This document shows, one piece after another, positions 50,903 through 59,816 of a stretch of DNA of 64,000 nt (its first letter is position 1; every line of letters starts with the position of its first letter). The notes under the pieces are model-generated. The model saw nothing but the letters and a program-made list of their open reading frames with translations. It was not told the DNA's origin and did no database searches. Source of the DNA: Klebsiella sp. WP3-W18-ESBL-02. Lineage in GTDB: Bacteria > Pseudomonadota > Gammaproteobacteria > Enterobacterales > Enterobacteriaceae. A program made the position numbers and the translations under genes. The stretch covers positions 2,852,001-2,916,000 of the forward strand of contig NZ_AP021972.1 of assembly GCF_014168815.1 (NCBI RefSeq), given 5' to 3'.

Positions 50903-51664
50903 GTGCACTATCAACCCCAGCTCGACTTGTTGCAAAACCGTATCATTCTGGTCACCGGTGCCAGCGACGGCATCGGTCGGGAAGCCGCAATCACCTACGC
51001 GCGCTACGGCGCCAGCGTCATTTTACTGGGCCGCAGCGAAGAAAAATTGCGTTCAGTTGCGCAGGAAATCAGCAAAATCAGCGCATTGCCTGCCCACATT
51101 TACACGCTGGATTTGTTAACCTGCACCCCGCAGGACTGCCAGCAGCTTGCGCAGCGAATCCGTTTGCACTCCCCGCGCCTTGACGGCGTGCTGCACAACG
51201 CCGGGCTATTGGGCGACGTGGTCCCGATGGCCGAGCAGGATCCGCAGGTCTGGCAGCAGGTGATGCAGGTGAACGTCAATGGCACCTTTATGCTCACCCA
51301 GGCACTGTTGCCGCTGCTGCTGGAATTTGAAGCCGGCTCACTGGTCTTCACTTCCTCCAGCGTCGGGCGCGAGGGCCGCGCTAACTGGGGGGCCTACGCG
51401 GTGTCTAAATTCGCCACCGAAGGTATGATGCAGGTGCTGGCCGAGGAGTATCAAAGCCGCCATCTGCGCGTAAACTGCATTAACCCGGGCGGCACGCGCA
51501 CTAAAATGCGCGCCAGTGCGTTCCCGACGGAAGATGCAATGAAGTTAAAAACCCCTGCCGATATTATGCCGCTTTACCTGTGGCTGATGGGCGACGATAG
51601 CCGGCGGAAAACCGGCATGACTTTTGATGCCCAGCCAGGGCGTAAACCAGGAATTGCCCAATGA
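50903..51664 (+). CDS. yciK: YciK, short-chain dehydrogenase/reductase
   Basis: A 253-residue SDR enzyme (E. coli 252). The NAD(P)-binding motif ILVTGASDGIGREAA is at residues 14-28, NNAG-type LHNAGLLGD follows, and the catalytic Ser and Tyr-x3-Lys are in FTSSSVG and YAVSKFATEG. The start is a GTG at 50903 (VHYQPQLDLL) with aggag upstream. The substrate is unknown. The stop overlaps btuR by 4 bases. Confidence 0.94.
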   Translation: MHYQPQLDLLQNRIILVTGASDGIGREAAITYARYGASVILLGRSEEKLRSVAQEISKISALPAHIYTLDLLTCTPQDCQQLAQRIRLHSPRLDGVLHNAGLLGDVVPMAEQDPQVWQQVMQVNVNGTFMLTQALLPLLLEFEAGSLVFTSSSVGREGRANWGAYAVSKFATEGMMQVLAEEYQSRHLRVNCINPGGTRTKMRASAFPTEDAMKLKTPADIMPLYLWLMGDDSRRKTGMTFDAQPGRKPGIAQ

Positions 51665-52251
51665 GTGATGAACGTTACCGCGAACGCCAGCAGCGCGTAA
51701 AAGAGCGCGTGGCCGCCCGCGTCGCCGCCGCCCAGGATAGCCGGGGGATCGTGATTGTCTTTACCGGCAACGGCAAAGGTAAAACCACCGCCGCCTTCGG
51801 CACCGCCACCCGAGCTGTGGGCCACGGCCATAACGTCGGCGTGATTCAGTTTATTAAAGGCACGTGGCCTAACGGCGAACGTAACCTGCTTGAGCCGCTA
51901 GGCGTTGAGTTTCAGGTGATGGCGACCGGCTTTACGTGGGATACGCAGAACCGCGAAAGCGATACGGCGGCCTGCCTTGAAGTCTGGCAGCATGCCAAAC
52001 GAATGCTGGCCGACGATAGCCTGGATATGGTGGTGCTCGACGAGCTGACCTATATGGTGGCCTATGATTATCTGCCGCTGGAAGAGGTGTTAACCGCGCT
52101 GAAAAGCCGCCCGCATCACCAGACGGTCATCATCACCGGTCGCGGCTGTCACCGTGACATCCTCGACTATGCCGATACGGTCAGCGAACTGCGCCCGGTA
52201 AAACACGCGTTCGAAGCCGGAATCAAGGCGCAGATTGGCATCGATTACTAA
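51661..52251 (+). CDS. btuR: Cob(I)alamin adenosyltransferase BtuR
   Basis: A 196-residue enzyme that adenosylates corrinoids to make adenosylcobalamin. The P-loop IVFTGNGKGKTTAAFGTATR is near residue 36. Further motifs are VIQFIKGTWPNGE and MVVLDELTYMVAYDYL. Length equals E. coli. It overlaps yciK by 4 bases and the convergent AraC gene by 29 bases at its 3' end. Confidence 0.96.
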   Translation: MSDERYRERQQRVKERVAARVAAAQDSRGIVIVFTGNGKGKTTAAFGTATRAVGHGHNVGVIQFIKGTWPNGERNLLEPLGVEFQVMATGFTWDTQNRESDTAACLEVWQHAKRMLADDSLDMVVLDELTYMVAYDYLPLEEVLTALKSRPHHQTVIITGRGCHRDILDYADTVSELRPVKHAFEAGIKAQIGIDY

Positions 52252-53200
52252 GCAGCGTGAGCCTGTCGAGCAACGCGCGGTTGAGCGGCAGGCACAGGCA
52301 ATCTTCCCCCTGTGCCAGGGTACTCTCCGCCAGATTCTGACGCGAAATAAAGCGCTTTCGGTATTCGGTCGGCGTTAGGCCACAGTATTTATTAAACGCG
52401 GCGATCAGCGATTTATGCTCCTGAAAACCGCAGCTGTGGCTGATTTCCGTAATCGGCGTTCGCGTATCACGCAGCAGCGTGCGGGCTTTGTTGAGCCGCA
52501 CCAGCGTCAGATACTCTTTAAAATTGTGTCGACTGACCTTTTTAAACAGCCTGGAAAACCACGAGTAGCTCATGCCGCTATGGTGGGCGACATCGCTAAG
52601 CGTCAACGGCCGGTCGAAATGCTGGTTAATGTAGTCAATGCCTTCTTTTATCATCGCCTCTTCCCGCAGCGTACTTTCCGCCCGCTGGGTAGGTTTACCG
52701 CCGGCAACTAATGCATCCAGCAACAGGTAAATTGCCGCGATGCGCTGAAACGGCGCACGTTCATCAATAATCTGCGCCAGCAGCGCGATGAGCCGCTGAA
52801 ACACCTGCCGAGCTGCGTCAGTCGGCGCCTGGCGAGATGTCCGCCAGTCCAGTACCGGCGCCGGGTGCAGCTCATCAAAAAGTCCGGGGGAAAACTGGAC
52901 GGTCACCAGTTGACTCCCGTCCTCTAGCGCACTCAGCGCGTGTACCTCTTCCGCATTGATGTACAGCATCTCCCCCTGCCCGAGTTCCACATTGCGCTGA
53001 CCAACCGTCAATGAAAAACGGCCGCTGAGGACGGTGATAAGCTCCGGCGCAAGATGCCAGTGGGGTTCGCAGTAGCGAACCTCCGCGGCAAATACGTTCA
53101 GCTTCTCGGCGTCGAAGGCAATCAGCTCATAGCCGCTGTGGGCCGTCTGCCGCCCGGTTTGTACCACCGGGCCCGGGTGAGTGACTGAAAAAGGAAACAC
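52223..53200 (-). CDS. AraC-family regulator of the beta-glucoside cluster
   Basis: A 325-residue regulator. The N-terminal cupin domain (HWHLAPELITVLSGRFSL; GEMLYINAEEVHAL) probably binds a sugar. The C-terminal AraC helix-turn-helix pair (LSDVAHHSGMSYSWFSRLFK; ITEISHSCGFQEHKSLIAAF) is intact. A tail of about 50 residues follows the DNA-binding domain. The start is a GTG with aggaga upstream. It is third in a same-strand unit after the symporter and GH3 genes, 18 bases from the latter. Its 3' end overlaps btuR by 29 bases. Regulation of this unit is inference. Confidence 0.85.
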   Translation of the reverse strand: MFPFSVTHPGPVVQTGRQTAHSGYELIAFDAEKLNVFAAEVRYCEPHWHLAPELITVLSGRFSLTVGQRNVELGQGEMLYINAEEVHALSALEDGSQLVTVQFSPGLFDELHPAPVLDWRTSRQAPTDAARQVFQRLIALLAQIIDERAPFQRIAAIYLLLDALVAGGKPTQRAESTLREEAMIKEGIDYINQHFDRPLTLSDVAHHSGMSYSWFSRLFKKVSRHNFKEYLTLVRLNKARTLLRDTRTPITEISHSCGFQEHKSLIAAFNKYCGLTPTEYRKRFISRQNLAESTLAQGEDCLCLPLNRALLDRLTLLSNRCQSAP

Positions 53201-53218
53201 GCGCGCTCTCCTGTGTAC

Positions 53219-55576
53219 TTACGGGTAAGGCCGCCCTGCCAGTACTGCATTCAGCTCATCGCGCTCAATATCCAGTGCAAGGAACTCCGTCAATGCAATC
53301 AGCAGGCCGCAAAACAGATCCGGGGCCAGGCGAATCAGCTTTTCCCGCACCCGATCCGCAGGCAGATGGCTTTTATCGCTAATCAGCTGCACCACGCGGG
53401 CAAACGCTTCCGGCTGCTGAATCAGCTGCTGCAGCGAGTTATCGTCGCGCAACGGAACATGGCGAGCCGGGCAGTCAACGGTAAATTCCGCCTGAAACGG
53501 CAGGTCACGGGAAGAGCCGCCAATCTGGACCTGCCATGTCCCCGGGGTTACCAGCCAATCGGCCAGCCCCGGATGATAGCAAGCCAGCTCCGCAACCGGC
53601 AGCCTCAGCGTTACCCGCCGAGTTTCCCCGGCCGCCAACGCAATTTTATCAAAACCTTTCAGGGCACGGACTTCACGAATCAGCTCGCCCTGCGGCGCGC
53701 TGACGTAAAGCTGAACGACTTCTTTACCGTCAATCTGGCCCACGTTGCTCAAATCAAATGATACCGCCAGCGTGTCCTCCGCCCCTAACCGAGTGGCCTC
53801 CAGGGTCAAATTCGCGTAGGTAAATTGCGTGTAGCTTAAGCCGAACCCGAACGGGAACAGCGGCGTCAGGCGGCGTTTATCATAGTAGCGGTAGCCAACA
53901 AACAGCCCTTCGCCGTAGTGATGGCGCAGGTTTTCCCCCGGGTAATGCAGCCAGGCGGGCGTCTCTTCCAGCGTATTTGGCACCGTCACCGTCAGCTTAC
54001 CGCTGGGGTTACGCAAGCCGAAGAGGATCTCGGCCACCGCGCGCCCCATGCCCTGCCCGGCGAAGAACGTCTCCAGTAGCGCCTTACATTCCCCCAGCCA
54101 CGGCATCACGACCGCATCGCTGTTAGCCAGCACCACCACGACATTAGGCTGTACCGAGGCGACTTCGCGGATCAACCGCTCATGCACGGCGAGAATATTC
54201 AGATCCTGGCGATCGCCGTTTTCACCGTCCTCACCGACGGCCGTGCTGACAAAAATCACCGCGACGTCAGCTTCCTGGGCCACCGCTTTCGCCTGCGCTA
54301 GCGCGGCTTCGTCACTGTGGACATCATCCGGTGCCCCTACCGCCCAGCTCACGCTGAAATCGTCCCCGGCGAGGTCAAAAATTTCGTCCAGCGGGCGGTC
54401 AAGCAGGTACGGTACCGTGGTTGCACAGCCTGAACCTTGAATAACCGGCTCCTGCGCGGGCTTGCCCAGAACGGCAATACGTCGCGTTTTTTCCGCACGC
54501 AGCGGCAGAAGATCGTGTTCATTTTTCAACAATACAATGGATTCAGCAGCCAATTGTTGAGACAGCGCGTGATGTGCAGGGAAGTCCGCCTGCACGTCAG
54601 GCCGCCGGTGACGATGTACTTTATCCAGTAGCGTCAGCATTCGCAGACAGGCTCGATCCACCACCGCCATCGGTACAGTCCCTTCCTCAATGGCCGCCAG
54701 CAGCGTCTGTTTATCGCGACGCGTCTCCGGCATGGCCAGATCGTTGCCCGCCAGCAGCGACGCCGGGCGATCTTTCACGCCGTACCAATCAGACATCACC
54801 AGACCGTCGTATCCCCACTCTTCACGCAGCACCTGCGTCAGCAGGAACGGGTCCTGAGAGGTTTGCACGCCGTTGAGGCGGTTATAGGAGGACATCACCG
54901 TCCACGGCTGCGACTTCGCAATCGCCCGCTGGAAACCCGCGAGATAGATTTCACGCAGCGCGCGTTCTTCAATAATCGAATCCATCTCGGTACGACGGTA
55001 TTCCGAGTTGTTGGCAGCAAAGTGCTTGAGGCTTGCCCCCACCCCCTCATCCTGCAGGCCGTTAATCAGCGCGGCGGCAATATCGCCGCTTACAACCGGG
55101 TCTTCGGCATAATATTCATAACCGCGCCCGGCCAGCGGCGTACGGCGAATATTGATCCCCGGCCCAAGCAGAATGCCGACACCCATATGCTGGCACTCAC
55201 GCCCAAGCGCCTGCCCCATTTGGTAGACCAGTTCACTGTCCCAGCTACAGGCCAGACTGGAGCCGTTCGGGAAGCAGGTTGCCGGCAGTGACGCGCTAAA
55301 CAGAGCCTCACTGCCCCCTTTCGCGGCCGATTCTTCAGCGCTGGCCTGATTGGCGGTTTGCGTGATGACGGAGATGAAGTCATCCATGCTCCACTTCTCG
55401 CTACCGTCTATCTGCGCACTGCTGTAGCGCACGCCATAGGTGCCGTCGGTCATCACAATGTCGCGGATGCCATGCTGTGGCAGGTTCGCCGTGCGCCACA
55501 GGCCGCTTCCGGTAAGCAGCGCAACTTTCTCTTCGGCGCTCATTGCCGTAATGATGCTGGTAAAATCACGATTCAT
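53219..55576 (-). CDS. Glycoside hydrolase family 3, probable beta-glucosidase
   Basis: A 785-residue GH3 enzyme. The N-terminal TIM-barrel contains the conserved KHF (184-186) in SLKHFAANNSE and the nucleophile Asp263 in DGLVMSDWYG. The C-terminal alpha/beta domain begins around residue 360 (ESIVLLKNEHDLLPL), followed by a fibronectin-type-III-like end (FDLSNVGQIDGKEVVQLYVS). There is no signal peptide, so it acts on imported glycosides in the cytoplasm. It resembles BglB/thermostable beta-glucosidases. Substrate (beta-glucoside or xyloside) is not established. It follows the symporter gene after 18 bases. Confidence 0.88.
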   Translation of the reverse strand: MNRDFTSIITAMSAEEKVALLTGSGLWRTANLPQHGIRDIVMTDGTYGVRYSSAQIDGSEKWSMDDFISVITQTANQASAEESAAKGGSEALFSASLPATCFPNGSSLACSWDSELVYQMGQALGRECQHMGVGILLGPGINIRRTPLAGRGYEYYAEDPVVSGDIAAALINGLQDEGVGASLKHFAANNSEYRRTEMDSIIEERALREIYLAGFQRAIAKSQPWTVMSSYNRLNGVQTSQDPFLLTQVLREEWGYDGLVMSDWYGVKDRPASLLAGNDLAMPETRRDKQTLLAAIEEGTVPMAVVDRACLRMLTLLDKVHRHRRPDVQADFPAHHALSQQLAAESIVLLKNEHDLLPLRAEKTRRIAVLGKPAQEPVIQGSGCATTVPYLLDRPLDEIFDLAGDDFSVSWAVGAPDDVHSDEAALAQAKAVAQEADVAVIFVSTAVGEDGENGDRQDLNILAVHERLIREVASVQPNVVVVLANSDAVVMPWLGECKALLETFFAGQGMGRAVAEILFGLRNPSGKLTVTVPNTLEETPAWLHYPGENLRHHYGEGLFVGYRYYDKRRLTPLFPFGFGLSYTQFTYANLTLEATRLGAEDTLAVSFDLSNVGQIDGKEVVQLYVSAPQGELIREVRALKGFDKIALAAGETRRVTLRLPVAELACYHPGLADWLVTPGTWQVQIGGSSRDLPFQAEFTVDCPARHVPLRDDNSLQQLIQQPEAFARVVQLISDKSHLPADRVREKLIRLAPDLFCGLLIALTEFLALDIERDELNAVLAGRPYP

Positions 55577-55594
55577 TTCTCTGACTCCCTGAGG

Positions 55595-56956
55595 TTAAAG
55601 CGCATTCTGCTTACGCAGGCTGATTTTTTGTACGATGTCGCGATAGGTTTTCTCATCCAGCGCGTAACTGGCCACAAAGATGGCACCGATCGCAAACATC
55701 GCGCCGGGGAACAGCGTCATCAGAATATTGATTCCCGCCAGCGCGCTGGCGCTCACGTTAGCCGCATCGTAGTGGTAGTAATCGAGCATCCATCCGGCAC
55801 AGCCGCCGCCGATAGCCATGGCAATTTTGGTGATGAAATTGAAGAAACCGTATATGGCGCCTTCCGTACGCACGCCATGGTGCCATTCAGCATACTCAAC
55901 GGTATCGGCAATCATTGACCACATGGCGACGAATCCCATGCCTAGCGTAATACTGAATAAACAGACGCCGGTCATAATCAGCCAGATATTATGACCGGCA
56001 ACAAAATACTGCATGAGCATCCCCAGTACGCCTATCAGCAGCGCCACCAGGGTCATTTTCTTTTTGCCCATGACGGCGATGACTTTCTCAGAAATGACGG
56101 TCCCCAAAATATAGGCCGCCGACTGGATCATAAAGAACGAGGAGGTAAAACCTTCATTGCCAATAATGTATTTAATAAAGTAGATAGCAATCGCCATCCA
56201 GACCGTATAGGCAATATAGAAAAAGACGGTAAACAGCGACAGGTTAATCAACGGCGCATTCCCCATTACCGCACGGAACATTTCACGCAGCGTTGGCGCG
56301 GGCGTATCTTCCTCTGCCCCCACGCGCTCTTTGGTCATGCCAAAGCAGGCCAGGAACAAAAACGTCGCCAGCAGCGCAAAACAGGAAACGGCAAAAACGT
56401 AGCCCATTTGCTTGTCATCAAACGGAGAAATCAGAATATCTGCAGTCGTTGATACAATCAGATAGCCGACAATCGCCAGCACGAAGCGATATACGGACAG
56501 CGATGAACGCGAGGCTTCATGCTGCGTTAAGCGGTTAGTCATGGCCGAATACGGCGTATTGACGGCGGTATACGCCAGGCAATAAAGGGTATACGAGCAC
56601 AGCGCAAACCAGAATTTCACCTCACCGCCAAACGGCAGGAAGCAGAGTACGGTTAATAACCCAAGGGGGATTGAACCATATAATAACCAGGGGCGAAGCT
56701 TGCCGTAACGGCTGTGGGTTTTATCAATCGCAAAGCCAATCAGAATATTGAAAATGGCGTCAACCACCCGCGCAATCACAAATATCAGGCTCGCCTGAAC
56801 GGCGCTAATGCCGTAGATGTTGGTATAGAAAAATAATAAAAAGAGCGAAACAAAACCGAAGGATAAATTAGAGGCAAAATCGCCAAAGCCATAGCCAATT
56901 TTTTCTTTTACGCCGATAACCACATAGCTTGCCGAGAGTTTTTGGGTTGTTTCCAT
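55595..56956 (-). CDS. GPH-family glycoside:cation symporter
   Basis: A 453-residue inner-membrane transporter of the glycoside-pentoside-hexuronide family (MelB, UidB, XynB type). The N-terminal motif KIGYGFGDFASNLSFGFVSLF and the FAIDKTHSRYGKLRPWLL loop are hallmarks. About twelve membrane helices are visible. It is the first gene of the glycoside unit, with a CRP-type palindrome about 110 bases upstream. The imported glycoside would be cut by the GH3 enzyme. The exact sugar is unknown. Confidence 0.88.
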   Translation of the reverse strand: METTQKLSASYVVIGVKEKIGYGFGDFASNLSFGFVSLFLLFFYTNIYGISAVQASLIFVIARVVDAIFNILIGFAIDKTHSRYGKLRPWLLYGSIPLGLLTVLCFLPFGGEVKFWFALCSYTLYCLAYTAVNTPYSAMTNRLTQHEASRSSLSVYRFVLAIVGYLIVSTTADILISPFDDKQMGYVFAVSCFALLATFLFLACFGMTKERVGAEEDTPAPTLREMFRAVMGNAPLINLSLFTVFFYIAYTVWMAIAIYFIKYIIGNEGFTSSFFMIQSAAYILGTVISEKVIAVMGKKKMTLVALLIGVLGMLMQYFVAGHNIWLIMTGVCLFSITLGMGFVAMWSMIADTVEYAEWHHGVRTEGAIYGFFNFITKIAMAIGGGCAGWMLDYYHYDAANVSASALAGINILMTLFPGAMFAIGAIFVASYALDEKTYRDIVQKISLRKQNAL

Positions 56957-57065
56957 TTCGGGCTACCTGTTTAAGTAATCTGTAGCGACAGTATATGGCG
57001 GGGGTTATTTTATCACTTTGCGTTCTTTGTCTGGGGAATTCCTGTTTTTTGTCTTTATACAGAAG

Positions 57066-57081
57066 TGTGAATGCAATCACA
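57066..57081. promoter_or_regulatory. CRP-binding-site palindrome upstream of the glycoside operon
   Basis: TGTGA-ATGCAA-TCACA matches both conserved half-sites of the CRP consensus (TGTGA-N6-TCACA) with the right spacing. It lies about 110 bases upstream of the GPH symporter start and next to the rluB 3' end. Catabolite control of a glycoside operon would be expected. Confidence 0.75.
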
Positions 57082-57137
57082 GGAGAGAATGAAAACGAGA
57101 AGATGGTTCCGGCGGACACCCGCCGGAACCTACGTCA

Positions 57138-58040
57138 TTACCCTTTCGGGTTGTTACGCGTGCTGGAACGACGGTTGCCGCCGTTACCGCTATTGCCGGT
57201 GGTCGCATGGCGCTTCACGGCGCGACGAATCTGGTTGGCCTTCATACGGCGACGGTCTTTTTCCACCGCCACTTTTGAGGACGTTTCTGCCGGCAGTTCA
57301 ACCAGCTCACGCAGATAGTTGGTCTGCGCCAAATCCAGCTCGGTCCAGCCGCCGCGCGGCAGGCCTTTCGGCAGCGGAATGTCGCCGTAGCGGACGCGAA
57401 TCAGTCGGCTAACCTGTACGCCAACGGCTTCCCACAGGCGGCGTACTTCACGGTTACGGCCTTCAGTCAGGGTCACGTTGTACCACTGGTTGATACCTTC
57501 ACCACCGCTGAATTTAATGGTTTTGAACGCCGCCGGGCCATCTTCCAACTGCACACCGCGGGAAAGCTGACGCACCTTATTGTCATCGACCTCACCGAAC
57601 ACACGTACCGCGTACTCACGTTCAACTTCACGGCTTGGGTGCATCAGGCGATTAGCCAGCTCACCGTCGGTAGTAAACAGCAGCAGACCACAGGTGTTGA
57701 CGTCCAGACGCCCCACGGCAATCCAGCGTGCGCCACGCAGTTTAGGCAGGCGATCGAACACGGTCGGACGCCCTTCCGGATCATTACGCGTACACAGTTC
57801 ACCTTCCGGCTTGTAATAAGCCAGAACGCGACAAATTTGTTCTACGGATTCTTTAACGGAGATCAGATGCCCGTCGATACGAATTTTGAGACCAGGGATG
57901 ACTTCAACGCGATCGCCCAGCTTGGCGATTTTGCCGTCGACGCTCACGCGGCCCGCTTCAATAATCGTTTCAATTTCACGACGGGAGCCGTGGCCAGCGC
58001 GTGCCAGCACTTTTTGCAGTTTTTCGCTTTTATCGCTCAT
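57138..58040 (-). CDS. rluB: Ribosomal large subunit pseudouridine synthase B
   Basis: A 300-residue enzyme that makes pseudouridine 2605 in 23S rRNA. An S4 RNA-binding domain is at the N-terminus (KLQKVLARAGHGSRREIE). The catalytic Asp is in VGRLDVNTCGLLLFT (near 110). The basic, low-complexity C-terminal tail is family-typical. I chose the ATG at 58040 (MSDKSEKLQ), since the longer frame upstream has no similarity to the family. E. coli has 291 residues. Confidence 0.95.
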   Translation of the reverse strand: MSDKSEKLQKVLARAGHGSRREIETIIEAGRVSVDGKIAKLGDRVEVIPGLKIRIDGHLISVKESVEQICRVLAYYKPEGELCTRNDPEGRPTVFDRLPKLRGARWIAVGRLDVNTCGLLLFTTDGELANRLMHPSREVEREYAVRVFGEVDDNKVRQLSRGVQLEDGPAAFKTIKFSGGEGINQWYNVTLTEGRNREVRRLWEAVGVQVSRLIRVRYGDIPLPKGLPRGGWTELDLAQTNYLRELVELPAETSSKVAVEKDRRRMKANQIRRAVKRHATTGNSGNGGNRRSSTRNNPKG

Positions 58041-58281
58041 TGAGCTTCCTTCAGGTGTCGCCTTCACAGGCGTCTTAGAGACTTCATTAGCCGCGCGGGA
58101 AGTATACACCGGGCCGCATAAACAGGCCGGCAGCGGCGCTTTACAACAGCGCAGGCTACCCGCCCAGAATGGTGACCGCACATACTACACGAATTTTAGA
58201 AGAAATGGGCAGCTTGTTCCTGCCCTTTTCTACCGCGCGCGACATGATAGCGTCTGAATGAAGCAAAAGCGTCGCCGCCCG

Positions 58282-58773
58282 CTACAGGGTTTGCATCATC
58301 TCGAACCACTCTTCGCCACCGTGGGTCGAATCGGAGCGCTTAAGGAATTGATAGCCAAAACGCTTATACATCTCCAGGTACTGGGCCTTACACATCAGAT
58401 AAATGGCCGTTTTTCCCTGCTGACGCAAGTGGGCGATAAAGGCCTGCATCATTTGCGTCGACAGCCCCTGGCCCTGATAATCCGGATGCAGCACAACGGA
58501 CATAATGACCGCATTGGGTGCCGCCGGATCGTGGCCGACCAGCTCTTTAAAAGCCTCATCCGACATCACCACCTCCCAGGCGCAGCCGGCATTAATAAAG
58601 CCGATCACTTCTCCGCGCTGCTCCATACACAAAAAGCCCTGTGGATAGCGGGCGATACGTATGGCGATTTTTTCCCGGGTTGCCGCCTCGTCGGCCGGAT
58701 AGGCCGCCGATTCGATTTCATAACAGCGGTCAATATCCGCCGCGGTCGCCTGACGAAAAGTCACGTGTGACAC
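58282..58773 (-). CDS. GNAT-family N-acetyltransferase
   Basis: A 163-residue acetyltransferase. The acetyl-CoA-binding motif reads VLHPDYQGQGLSTQMM (residues 97-112) and a conserved YLEMYKRFGYQF segment follows, which is like the arylalkylamine/amine acetyltransferase subgroup. The substrate is unknown. It is divergent from a LysR-type regulator, which may control it. In E. coli this interval between rluB and yciO holds yciQ instead. Confidence 0.87.
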   Translation of the reverse strand: MSHVTFRQATAADIDRCYEIESAAYPADEAATREKIAIRIARYPQGFLCMEQRGEVIGFINAGCAWEVVMSDEAFKELVGHDPAAPNAVIMSVVLHPDYQGQGLSTQMMQAFIAHLRQQGKTAIYLMCKAQYLEMYKRFGYQFLKRSDSTHGGEEWFEMMQTL

Positions 58774-58870
58774 AATGCCTCCTGATTAACGCACTCCGAT
58801 AAGAAGTCGCTATTTTAGCGCTAACATGATATGAACACGCTGCATTCTTTTCACTACTAAACTGAATATC

Positions 58871-59782
58871 ATGCATCATAATCTTCGCCTGCTCGATCTC
58901 AATCTGCTGCTGGTGTTCGACGCGCTTTACCGGCTTGGCAGCGTGACGGAAGCCGCCAGCGAGCTCGCCATCAGCCCATCGGCTTTTAGCCATGCGCTCG
59001 CGCGTTTGCGTGTTGCGTTAGAGGATCCGCTCTTCGTCCGCCAGGACAGCCAGATGCAGCCCACGCCAAGAGCCGACGCGCTTTTTCCCGCGATCTCCCG
59101 TGCGTTGGAAACGCTCAATGGGGAATTGGGGAAAGTCGACAGCTTCGATCCCGCCACCAGCACTCAGACCTTTACCTTTGCGGCTACCGATTATACCGCC
59201 GCCGTTTTCTTTCCCGAACTGATTGCCCGCCTGCAGGCCGCTGCGCCGGGAATTCGTGTCCGTATCATCTATTCACGGGAATATGATGCGCTGGAAGACT
59301 TACTCGCAGGGCGCGTTAATTTCGCGGTGGGATTTGAAGAGGAAAAAGTTCAACCGCGCCACGGCCTGGCGTCGCTGGCGCTGTTTACCGATGATTATGT
59401 TGTTGCGGTGCGTAAAGGCCATCCGCTGGCGGGAGAGACGCTGACCCCAGAAACGTATCTCCAGCTCGGTCACGTGGTCGTTAGCCCATGGAACGAGCAC
59501 CACCGTCCGATCGACAGCTACCTGCTATCACACCACGTCAGCCGCAATACGGTGGTAGAGCTGCCAAGCGTTATGTCGGCGCCATTCATCGTCAGTCGAA
59601 CCGATCTGGCGATTACCCTACCGCGCCGTGGTGTGCATCAACTGTTTGATACCCGCCAGCTGGCGCTACACGCACCGCCATTCCCTATTCCACCGTATAC
59701 GCTAAAAGTCTATTACCGCCCGTCCAACGGACAGGCAAAAGCACAGCAGTGGATGCTGGCGCAGATTGCGGCCTTGAAATAG
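58871..59782 (+). CDS. LysR-type transcriptional regulator
   Basis: A 303-residue LysR regulator. The N-terminal helix-turn-helix reads LRLLDLNLLLVFDALYRLGS and ELAISPSAFSHALARLR, close to the NodD/LeuO-like group. The effector domain is complete (VRIIYSREYDALEDLLAGRV; HVVVSPWNEHH). It is divergent from the GNAT gene with a 97-base gap, so it is likely to regulate that gene. Effector unknown. Confidence 0.87.
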   Translation: MHHNLRLLDLNLLLVFDALYRLGSVTEAASELAISPSAFSHALARLRVALEDPLFVRQDSQMQPTPRADALFPAISRALETLNGELGKVDSFDPATSTQTFTFAATDYTAAVFFPELIARLQAAAPGIRVRIIYSREYDALEDLLAGRVNFAVGFEEEKVQPRHGLASLALFTDDYVVAVRKGHPLAGETLTPETYLQLGHVVVSPWNEHHRPIDSYLLSHHVSRNTVVELPSVMSAPFIVSRTDLAITLPRRGVHQLFDTRQLALHAPPFPIPPYTLKVYYRPSNGQAKAQQWMLAQIAALK

Positions 59783-59784
59783 CA

Positions 59785-59808
59785 ATAACCCGGCGGGCGC
59801 CGGGTTAT
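59785..59808. terminator. Hairpin between convergent LysR gene and yciO
   Basis: A perfect 10-bp stem (ataacccggc / gccgggttat) with a gggc loop separates two convergent genes. It has no T-run on either strand, so bidirectional terminator is a candidate call. Confidence 0.6.
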
Positions 59809-59816
59809 AAGAAGCA

